Positions 19,758 to 24,226 of a DNA stretch of 24,226 nt are shown piece by piece. Both the position numbers and the translations under genes were made by a program. The notes under the pieces are model-generated. The model was given only the letters and a program-made list of their open reading frames with translations. It had not been told where the DNA came from and did not search any database. The stretch is from a virus. The number at the start of each line of letters is the position of its first letter. The stretch's first letter is position 1. The stretch spans positions 1 through 24,226 of IMG/VR virus record IMGVR_UViG_3300006919_000431; one strand, written 5' to 3'.

Positions 19758-19791
19758 AAGGTCTTTACGTAGTGAAAGACCTTTATAAAAC
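19751..19791 (+). ncRNA. Structured intergenic hairpin, copy 4
   Basis: GTTTTA/TAAAAC (6 bp), bulged A at 19785, AAAGGTC/GACCTTT (7 bp), TTTAC/GTGAAA (5 bp with a bulged G), loop GTA. The lower stem differs from copies 2 and 3 on both strands yet still pairs. The left arm includes the stop codon of the preceding gene, and the next ATG is 14 bases downstream. Confidence 0.85.
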
Positions 19792-19805
19792 ATAAGGAGC
19801 CGACC

Positions 19806-20072
19806 ATGACCGACCGTACTAAAGCAGTAGAATTTGCAGAAGAGATGTTTGATTTAATTGAAGAGGCTAGAGGGGCATTAGCTAAAACATTTGATTACCA
19901 TAAAGTAGATCTTAAAATAGGGGCGATTGCCTTAGCTACTTTGTTGCACCAGCTCAAAGATGATCTTGATGAAGATGATTCGGTTTTTGTAGAAGAGTTG
20001 ACTTCTTGTTGTACTCAAGCTGTTGATATAGCGAAAGAGCTAGACAATGTTGATCAGGAGGTAATGCACTAA
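19806..20072 (+). CDS. 88-residue acidic helical protein
   Basis: Starts MTDRTKAVEFAEEMFDLIEE with GGAG 6 bases upstream. The middle (KVDLKIGAIALATLLHQLKD) is a hydrophobic helix, more likely buried than membrane-spanning. It is followed by an acidic loop DLDEDDSVF and a helix with two adjacent cysteines (EELTSCCTQAVDIAKEL). All-helical four-helix arrangement is likely. It comes right after structured hairpin copy 4, and its stop overlaps the next start by 1 base (TAATG). Unknown function. Confidence 0.68.
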   Translation: MTDRTKAVEFAEEMFDLIEEARGALAKTFDYHKVDLKIGAIALATLLHQLKDDLDEDDSVFVEELTSCCTQAVDIAKELDNVDQEVMH

Positions 20073-20254
20073 TGAATCCAAGAATTGATATCCTACCAGT
20101 TAGAGATGAGTTTGAGGGTAGACCCTTTACATATTATGAGGTTAGCTCATCTTTCCATGATGAAATAATTACAACTTCTAGTCTGGATAGGGCTGAAGAA
20201 ATAGCAAATGAAATGGCAGAGGATATATTGAATGAAAACAATAATTCATGTTAA
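20072..20254 (+). CDS. 60-residue acidic protein of unknown function
   Basis: Begins MNPRIDILPVRDEFEGRPFT and continues YYEVSSSFHDEIITTSSLDR, AEEIANEMAEDILNENNNSC. An antiparallel pair of strands followed by a helix is likely; the pattern (strand, then ITTSSLDRAEEIANEMA) resembles small domains in which a strand-turn-helix ends with Asp-Arg-Ala-Glu. It overlaps the previous gene by 1 base and the next by 23 bases. The AGAGGA inside its end may act as ribosome binding site for that next gene. No known family recognised. Confidence 0.65.
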   Translation: MNPRIDILPVRDEFEGRPFTYYEVSSSFHDEIITTSSLDRAEEIANEMAEDILNENNNSC

Positions 20255-20447
20255 TCAGCATAACATAAAGGCTAATGCTAAAGGAGCTAATAAGCCTGTC
20301 ATAACTGTAAAGACTTATAAAACAAATACTTATTGCAATCGTGTTAAGTTTACTGATGGCGAGATAAAGTATTCACCGGATAAACCATTGTCCTGTGGTG
20401 CTAAAGTATGGATAGAAACCAACCAACCTGTAGAAATACTAGACTAA
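20232..20447 (+). CDS. 71-residue conserved-type phage protein (VNQHNIKANAKG type)
   Basis: Starts MKTIIHVNQHNIKANAKGAN and continues KPVITVKTYKTNTYCNRVKF, TDGEIKYSPDKPLSCGAKVW, IETNQPVEILD. I recognise the pattern KTIIHVNQH.I..N.K......ITVKTYK.N.Y...V and YSPDKPLSCGA.VWIET as one that recurs in many marine phage genomes as a small beta-barrel-like protein of unknown function. It has two cysteines and no membrane segment. It starts inside the previous gene and ends 12 bases before the DUF932 gene, with which it may be coregulated. Confidence 0.75.
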   Translation: MKTIIHVNQHNIKANAKGANKPVITVKTYKTNTYCNRVKFTDGEIKYSPDKPLSCGAKVWIETNQPVEILD

Positions 20448-20459
20448 GGAGCAACAACT

Positions 20460-21359
20460 ATGGAAAATGTAATCGATCTGTATAGTAACAATCTTTCTTA
20501 TCTGCCTTATGGCGATGCCGACTTTGACATTGACTTGAAGCAGTTACATTATAATACTAAATCACTAGATGGCAGACACAGCCAGACTGTGGTTAATAAA
20601 CGTGCCATTGTTCGCACTGATACTAACCATTGTCTTGGAGTTGTTGGCCCTAATTACAAGCCAGTAAATCACAGAGACATGATAGCTAATCAGAGGGCTA
20701 TGATTATGCGAAGTGATCTCAATACTAAGGATATTATTGAGTCTATTGTTACTGATCGTAGTGGTGCTAGGTGTTATGTAAAGCATACTCTACCCAATCA
20801 GTTCCTAGAAACTCCAGATGGTGACACAGCCGCCCTGAGTTTCCTTGGAGTTAATAGCTTTGACGGTCTGTTTAGTTTCATGATGTCGGCTGGTGCTAGA
20901 CAGTCAGCCTGTATGAATGGTCAGATATTCACAGAGGGCAGCTCTACTATATATAAGTCTAGACATACTAAGCAGCTAGATATCCATAAAGGATCTCAGA
21001 TTGTTGGTAAAGGTCTAGAGGTAATGATGCAGCAGAATGAGCTATGGAAGATATGGTATAAGACTGTACCATCTCAAGAAATTATTAAGTCTATATTTGC
21101 TGCCGCAATTGGTGGTGATTCTCTTGATGAAAAGACATGGAATAATAAAAACTATATACAGCTTTGGAGGTTGTATAGAGATACTTATGTACCTCGCCAA
21201 GGTGGAAATCTATGGGCAGTTTATAATGCTTTGACTCATTGGGCTACTCATTGCCAGCCCTCTAGGAAAGGTTCATCCGTTATATCTTTACAGAATCGTA
21301 GAGCTAACAAAGTCTCTGAGGTTATTTCTAATGATCGTTTATTTCGTAAGGTAGCTTAA
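20460..21359 (+). CDS. DUF932-family phage/plasmid protein
   Basis: A 299-residue protein that starts MENVIDLYSNNLSYLPYGDA behind AAGGAG. The pattern fits DUF932 (phage/plasmid-like protein, TIGR03299 type): VVNKRAIVRTDTNHCLGVVG, PNYKPVNHRDMI in the N-terminal strand, RCYVKHTLPNQF and ALSFLGVNSFDGLFSFMMSA in the middle, GARQSACMNGQIF near residues 147-159, and a C-terminal helical part with NLWAVYNALTHWATHC. The family is common in mobile elements and phages and is thought to act in DNA metabolism or defence interaction, but no activity is established that I know of. Its stop overlaps the next gene by 1 base. It is the largest and best recognised early gene. Confidence 0.85.
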   Translation: MENVIDLYSNNLSYLPYGDADFDIDLKQLHYNTKSLDGRHSQTVVNKRAIVRTDTNHCLGVVGPNYKPVNHRDMIANQRAMIMRSDLNTKDIIESIVTDRSGARCYVKHTLPNQFLETPDGDTAALSFLGVNSFDGLFSFMMSAGARQSACMNGQIFTEGSSTIYKSRHTKQLDIHKGSQIVGKGLEVMMQQNELWKIWYKTVPSQEIIKSIFAAAIGGDSLDEKTWNNKNYIQLWRLYRDTYVPRQGGNLWAVYNALTHWATHCQPSRKGSSVISLQNRRANKVSEVISNDRLFRKVA

Positions 21360-21526
21360 TGGTTAGTGAGTCTACACTAGCTGATCTAATAGAACTAAGG
21401 GATGCCCTAAGCGGGTGTCCTTTAGATTCTAGATCAGATCTAGTTTTTTTATGTTCTTTAGATAATGTTATCAATTACTTACAGGAGCAAAGTAATGGAA
21501 AGACAGAAGTTCTATCACCAGATTGA
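21359..21526 (+). CDS. 55-residue small early protein
   Basis: A small acidic protein, MVSESTLADLIELRDALSGC and PLDSRSDLVFLCSLDNVINY, ending LQEQSNGKTEVLSPD. It starts by TAATG overlap with the DUF932 stop, and the next gene's ribosome site and start lie inside its 3' end (32-base overlap), which supports translation. A stem CTAGAT/ATCTAG followed by seven T lies inside it at 21429-21450. It has two cysteines and a helix-rich first half. I do not recognise it. Confidence 0.6.
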   Translation: MVSESTLADLIELRDALSGCPLDSRSDLVFLCSLDNVINYLQEQSNGKTEVLSPD

Positions 21527-21746
21527 TGATTGGGTGGCATATAACTTTGTAAAGATTGATGCACCCCTTCCTCACCCTTCCTTCATACGTAGTTTTCTTT
21601 CTTTTGTTGAAGATGAATTTGCAAGTAAAGCCCTATCAGATAGAGGGGCAGCTATGCCGTGGGAACAAGTCAGTGGTAAGGATGAGTTAGATGATCTGTT
21701 ACCTAAGATATTTACAACATACTTAAATGTAAGGAGCCTAGCATGA
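21495..21746 (+). CDS. 83-residue protein of unknown function
   Basis: The start at 21495 is preferred because AGGAG ends 9 bases upstream; an in-frame ATG at 21465 has no site. Sequence: MERQKFYHQIDDWVAYNFVK, IDAPLPHPSFIRSFLSFVED, EFASKALSDRGAAMPWEQVS, GKDELDDLLPKIFTTYLNVR. It is helical, with aromatic-rich N-terminal half and no membrane segment. It lies in a tight row of five small genes, overlapping the one before by 32 bases and the next by 4 (ATGA). Unknown function. Confidence 0.66.
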   Translation: MERQKFYHQIDDWVAYNFVKIDAPLPHPSFIRSFLSFVEDEFASKALSDRGAAMPWEQVSGKDELDDLLPKIFTTYLNVRSLA

Positions 21747-21922
21747 AGAATATTAATCACTCAGAATCCAATAGAATCATATCAGAGATGATGACTAATG
21801 AAGAGATCCGCTCTGAAATAGCATACTATGCAAGGGATATGGAAATATCTTTATGTAAAATCAGAAGTGTATTGGGAAAACTTGATAGCGTAAAAACTAA
21901 TACTACAATCTGGGAGGATTGA
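21743..21922 (+). CDS. 59-residue helical protein
   Basis: A small protein: MKNINHSESNRIISEMMTNE, EIRSEIAYYARDMEISLCKI, RSVLGKLDSVKTNTTIWED. Almost all of it should be helical, with a coiled-coil-like middle. AAGGAG stands 6 bases before the ATG, inside the end of the preceding gene (4-base overlap), and its own end carries the GGGAGG of the next gene. Unknown family. Confidence 0.66.
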   Translation: MKNINHSESNRIISEMMTNEEIRSEIAYYARDMEISLCKIRSVLGKLDSVKTNTTIWED

Positions 21923-21923
21923 T

Positions 21924-22052
21924 ATGAAATGGTGGTACATGCCCCTAGTATTTTTAAACCCTATACTTATGCGTATAACTATACTTATGTGGTTATGGTC
22001 TACCATGACTTTTTTAAAAATATTACATTATAACTATGGATATTTTACATGA
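21924..22052 (+). CDS. 42-residue small membrane protein
   Basis: A hydrophobic micro-protein: MKWWYMPLVFLNPILMRITI then LMWLWSTMTFLKILHYNYGYFT (42 residues, split here). Residues 5-35 are rich in Leu, Ile, Met, Trp and Phe, broken once by Pro and Arg, so one long or two short membrane segments are likely. GGGAGG lies 6 bases before the ATG, and the stop overlaps the next start by 4 bases (ATGA). Early phage micro-proteins in membranes may alter host transport, block superinfection or help lysis; none is shown here. Confidence 0.65.
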   Translation: MKWWYMPLVFLNPILMRITILMWLWSTMTFLKILHYNYGYFT

Positions 22053-22579
22053 ATATATTTTATTTACACAACGATCCGAAAATATGTGCCGAGCAGCACT
22101 GTGATAAACATGTTGTCAAAATGATACTTGAGTATGCACAGCTATTGTCTACAGCTCACAGAGTTTTAGACGGCACTATGTACTATGAGCCTTCCAGAAG
22201 GACAGGCAGAATGGTAAAAAGATATTACCTAAAAGATCAGCGTAAAGATTTATATCAAGCTACACATATGAATCATCCTTCCGCCGTATGGTGCAGAGAA
22301 AATGTAAGTAATTACATATGGTTAGATGATCTATTTAATTATTTACTTGATGAGTATACATATAGATATGAGAAGGTTCATAAGTGTGCAGAGCTAAAAG
22401 ACTTACTGCTTGAAGCACCAGATAATATATCTATTGATGCATTCACACCTCCAACTTTAGCAATGCCTGATGATAACAAGGTTTCGGATTGTAACATTAA
22501 GTGTTACCGAGACTATTACCATACGAAACACTTTGCTAAGTGGACTAACAGATCTATACCGGAGTGGTTTAATGGCTAG
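22049..22579 (+). CDS. 176-residue conserved-type phage protein (MNIFYLHNDP family)
   Basis: Starts MNIFYLHNDPKICAEQHCDK and contains HVVKMILEYAQLLSTAHRVL, THMNHPSAVWCRENVSNYIW, LDDLFNYLLDEYTYRYEKVH. I have seen this arrangement (D-x-D-P..CA..H.DKHVVKM.LE.AQLL..A, then HMNHP...W.R....NY.WL, then a C-terminal YR.YY..K...W) in many phages, where it is annotated as unknown. The conserved His, Asp, Lys and Cys residues suggest a catalytic site in the first helix, perhaps a nuclease, but I cannot name the reaction. Start overlaps the membrane protein by 4 bases and the end overlaps the next gene by 8. Confidence 0.72.
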   Translation: MNIFYLHNDPKICAEQHCDKHVVKMILEYAQLLSTAHRVLDGTMYYEPSRRTGRMVKRYYLKDQRKDLYQATHMNHPSAVWCRENVSNYIWLDDLFNYLLDEYTYRYEKVHKCAELKDLLLEAPDNISIDAFTPPTLAMPDDNKVSDCNIKCYRDYYHTKHFAKWTNRSIPEWFNG

Positions 22580-22757
22580 TAACTATACGCAACATCAACT
22601 ATTACAAATGGTGCCTGTTTTAAGGAACGATGAATATGATGACTACATCATGAATAAAAAAGCATTTCAAAAATGGTATGAAGTACATACACAGGAGCAA
22701 ACTAATGCAGGAACATCTAGACTTAAAAGATTTTTTACTTTCACCAAAGATGGGTAA
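22572..22757 (+). CDS. 61-residue protein of unknown function
   Basis: The chosen start is MASNYTQHQLLQMVPVLRND at 22572, which overlaps the end of the preceding gene by 8 bases; an in-frame ATG at 22470 lies deep inside that gene and is less likely. It continues EYDDYIMNKKAFQKWYEVHT, QEQTNAGTSRLKRFFTFTKD G. It is small, with a helical middle and no membrane segment. Its last third overlaps the next gene by 53 bases in another frame, the longest overlap in the early operon. Unknown function. Confidence 0.6.
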   Translation: MASNYTQHQLLQMVPVLRNDEYDDYIMNKKAFQKWYEVHTQEQTNAGTSRLKRFFTFTKDG

Positions 22758-22998
22758 CAAAGCTACTACATGGTTTTATGTAGATGGCTGGAGAATATGT
22801 GACATAAGTATCGGTAGAAAATATGTATTTGTTAAACCTATCTTTGGTAATTACTTTAAAAAGAAACACAGTATTCGTAGTGCCAAACAGGTTTTAAAGA
22901 ATATGTATTGGAAAGCTGCTTCAGTAGATGCACACTATACAGCTCTTTCACAGGGTAAAAAACGTAAGGCTAGAAACTGGGAGCGTCAGTATGCCTAG
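22705..22998 (+). CDS. 97-residue basic protein of unknown function
   Basis: Start at 22705 (MQEHLDLKDFLLSPKMGNKA) with AGGAG 8 bases upstream; an in-frame upstream ATG at 22678 lacks a site. The protein continues TTWFYVDGWRICDISIGRKY, VFVKPIFGNYFKKKHSIRSA, KQVLKNMYWKAASVDAHYTA, LSQGKKRKARNWERQYA. It has a beta-sheet middle (WRICDISIGRKYVFVKPIF) and very basic ends, and looks like a nucleic-acid-binding small domain. It overlaps the next gene by 8 bases, so they are probably translated together. Unknown family. Confidence 0.65.
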   Translation: MQEHLDLKDFLLSPKMGNKATTWFYVDGWRICDISIGRKYVFVKPIFGNYFKKKHSIRSAKQVLKNMYWKAASVDAHYTALSQGKKRKARNWERQYA

Positions 22999-23437
22999 AA
23001 AAACATATGAAAATAAAAAAACTTTAGCAGCTGAATCAGGGTTTGGTAAAGACCTTGAAAGATACTTTAAAGTTGTATTAAGAAAACTACCTGTACAATA
23101 TGGTATAGATTGTATAGCTTTAGATACAAGAAACTTGAAGCCTAAGTTCTTTACAGAACTAAAAAATAGGTACTGTAGTAAGGATACATATCCTACTTAT
23201 ATAATATCTTTATCAAAGTTTTTAAAGGCTAAAGAACTATACAGGTCTTTACATCTTGAGACTTTCTTATGTGTTAAATGGAAAGATGCTAGTGGTTATG
23301 TTTCTTTAAGTGAACTCCCAGATGAAGAAGTTGATATTAGTTTCGGGGGTCGTTATGATCGTAATGATTGGCAGGATGTAGAGCCTCTTTTAAATATCCA
23401 TATAGGTAAGTTTACAATCATAGGTGATAGGAGATGA
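22991..23437 (+). CDS. Candidate PD-(D/E)XK nuclease-like protein
   Basis: Start at 22991 (MPRKTYENKKTLAAESGFGK), with GGGAG 7 bases upstream; a longer in-frame start at 22928 is inside the previous gene. A total of 148 residues. Residues 35-60 (VQYGIDCIALDTRNLK, then PKFFTELKNRY) show the pattern G-x-D-x(15)-E-L-K found in the PD-(D/E)XK nuclease fold: Asp40, then Glu56 and Lys58. A helix before it carries Glu23 in DLERYFKVVL. The rest is alpha/beta (TYPTYIISLSKFLKAKELY, TFLCVKWKDASGYVSLSEL, LLNIHIGKFTIIGDRR). This is a motif-level guess; Lys58 and the acids would need testing. It precedes the ssDNA-binding gene, which fits a recombination or end-processing role. Confidence 0.55.
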   Translation: MPRKTYENKKTLAAESGFGKDLERYFKVVLRKLPVQYGIDCIALDTRNLKPKFFTELKNRYCSKDTYPTYIISLSKFLKAKELYRSLHLETFLCVKWKDASGYVSLSELPDEEVDISFGGRYDRNDWQDVEPLLNIHIGKFTIIGDRR

Positions 23438-23505
23438 CTTTACAAGCATTAAATTTGTATGATACTATGTGTTCGTTAATCAATGTTAATAGGAGTTATA
23501 AATAG
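23434..23505 (+). CDS. Possible 23-residue leader peptide
   Basis: A very short frame, MTLQALNLYDTMCSLINVNR SYK. Its ATGA overlaps the stop of the gene before, and it ends 1 base before the ssDNA-binding protein start. AGGAG directly abuts the ATG, which is poor spacing. It might be a coupling leader or chance. Low support. Confidence 0.25.
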   Translation: MTLQALNLYDTMCSLINVNRSYK

Positions 23506-23506
23506 G

Positions 23507-23938
23507 ATGGCTATTGTAGAAGGTACAGCTTACTGGGCTAGTGTTAAAAGGCCCAACACAACTTATGAGCCAGTATATAGTGTTAATCTAGTTGTCGAAG
23601 AAGATACTGCAAAGGACTTCAAGCGGCGTGGATTTACTGTTAAAGATATGGATGAGGGGCCAGCCCTGATCATCAAACGAAAGGTGAATGGTGGCCCAAA
23701 GGGAACTAGGGAAGCTCCTAAACTCTATGATCGAATGAAAGAAGAGATCGATGTAGAAGTTGGGAATGGTTCTAAAGTTAAGGTTCAGTATCGTGAATGG
23801 GAGATGGACAGAGGTCAACAGCATTTCCAAGGTCTAGAGTTTGTAGCCATGCAAGTTTTAGATTTAGTACCTTACCGTAGTGGTGGTGCTGGAGATGAGT
23901 TTGATGTAGAGGATGCTGTCGAAGAGGATGAGTTGTGA
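23507..23938 (+). CDS. Probable single-stranded DNA-binding protein
   Basis: 143 residues, start MAIVEGTAYWASVKRPNTTY (23507); an in-frame ATG 24 bases upstream (23483) would add MLIGVINR, and AGGAG is 11 bases before the chosen ATG. The pattern (M-A-x-x-x-GxAYWASV..PN..YEPVYSVNLVV, VKDMDEGPALIIKRKVNGGP, APKLYDRMKEEIDVEVGNGS, KVKVQYREWEM) is that of the small OB-fold phage proteins usually called ssDNA-binding proteins, and the end, GDEFDVEDAVEEDEL, is the acidic tail typical of SSBs such as T7 gp2.5, which binds partner proteins. It should coat ssDNA at the replication fork. The next gene overlaps by 4 bases. A replication module probably follows to the right of the window. Confidence 0.72.
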   Translation: MAIVEGTAYWASVKRPNTTYEPVYSVNLVVEEDTAKDFKRRGFTVKDMDEGPALIIKRKVNGGPKGTREAPKLYDRMKEEIDVEVGNGSKVKVQYREWEMDRGQQHFQGLEFVAMQVLDLVPYRSGGAGDEFDVEDAVEEDEL

Positions 23939-24150
23939 GCATATTTAAAACTGACAACGGAGACTTTGATGTATCCAAGATGTCTCTACAAAACCAACAT
24001 ATCTTTGTATTGGCTCAGAAACTTATAACTGAGATGAACTCATTGTCAGATGATATTGAGTCTAAGAAGGCTGCGCTTGAGTGGTTTAAAGCACAGCTAG
24101 GCACCGAGTGTACTGACGATACAAAAATTGAGGATAGTAAAGAGGAATAG
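23935..24150 (+). CDS. 71-residue helical protein after SSB
   Basis: Uses GTG as start, in GTGA overlapping the SSB stop by 4 bases. It reads MSIFKTDNGDFDVSKMSLQN, QHIFVLAQKLITEMNSLSDD, IESKKAALEWFKAQLGTECT, DDTKIEDSKEE. It should be mostly helical with an acidic end. A rho-independent terminator follows 19 bases past the stop. The coupling to SSB suggests a partner in replication; there is no recognised family. Confidence 0.66.
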   Translation: MSIFKTDNGDFDVSKMSLQNQHIFVLAQKLITEMNSLSDDIESKKAALEWFKAQLGTECTDDTKIEDSKEE

Positions 24151-24169
24151 TGTTGTGTGCTGATGATTA

Positions 24170-24195
24170 GGGGAGTTTCGGCTCCCCATTTTTTT
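24170..24195 (+). terminator. Rho-independent terminator at the end of the early block
   Basis: GGGGAG-TTTCGG-CTCCCC (6-bp stem) followed by A and a run of seven T (24189-24195). It ends the cluster of small genes after the SSB-linked gene; the next gene begins 12 bases later. Confidence 0.88.
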
Positions 24196-24206
24196 AAGGA
24201 GCGAAA

Positions 24207-24226
24207 ATGGCATTTGTTAAAACACA
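24207..24226 (+). CDS. Start of a further gene (truncated by the window)
   Basis: ATG at 24207 with AAGGAG 5 bases upstream gives MAFVKT before the window ends. Too short to identify; a replication gene would fit the context. Confidence 0.55.

Noticed and set aside
17365-19791. The four long hairpins as plain rho-independent terminators
   Set aside because: No U-tract follows any copy, and three of them directly precede ribosome sites, while true terminators with T-runs occur elsewhere (17973-18002, 24170-24195).
22049-22579. Naming the 176-residue protein a pyrimidine dimer glycosylase
   Set aside because: It lacks the N-terminal Thr-Arg-Ile-Asn and other T4 DenV hallmarks; only a vague memory links the families.

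Overview
The window looks like part of the genome of a lytic, short-tailed (podovirus-type) dsDNA phage, probably marine. The case rests on a P22-like virion gene order (small terminase, large terminase, portal, scaffold, HK97-fold capsid, neck adaptor, nozzle, fibre), a fibre built from TAAELNILDG repeats, and many tiny overlapping genes. No integrase, tRNA, rRNA, CRISPR array or insertion sequence was seen. The host is unknown. The promoters are close to the sigma-70 consensus, which suggests use of a bacterial RNA polymerase, probably proteobacterial. A PqqA-like peptide hints at a host that makes or uses PQQ.

Layout: the two halves diverge from a 756-base non-coding region (16390-17145). 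The left half (16389 to 1) is transcribed leftwards and encodes packaging and virion proteins: TerS, a small recombinase-like protein, TerL, a probable decoration protein, the portal, four or five micro-genes, a virion protein with an EF-hand-like loop, the scaffold, the major capsid protein, a terminator-like hairpin, four micro-genes (the first a near-perfect match to the PQQ precursor peptide PqqA), the neck adaptor, the nozzle/hub protein, a 1395-residue fibre, a small distal gene and a truncated membrane protein. The right half (17146 to the end) is transcribed rightwards. It holds about twenty small genes, mostly unknown and probably early. Recognisable ones are a histone-H1-like Lys/Ala protein, an HhH-GPD-like protein, a DUF932 protein, a possible PD-(D/E)XK nuclease and a probable ssDNA-binding protein.

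Control: two consensus sigma-70 promoters face away from each other at 16397-16425 and 16454-16481, with their -35 boxes inside the arms of a perfect 11-bp inverted repeat. The leftward promoter sits so close to the TerS start that the mRNA should be leaderless. The rightward leader carries a set of GTCT-N4-AGAC dyads and four roughly helically spaced GATC sites. Within the right operon, four long hairpins of one shared architecture, with compensatory base changes, stand just before ribosome binding sites. They look like a repeated structured RNA element, perhaps mRNA processing sites.

Most notable: the PqqA-like micro-gene behind the capsid gene, the covarying hairpin family, the divergent promoter switch with leaderless TerS, a conserved-looking gene overprinted on the 3' end of the portal gene, and a predicted seven-bladed propeller at the fibre tip inside a GC-richer block. 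Functions were assigned by reading sequence only; no database search was run.
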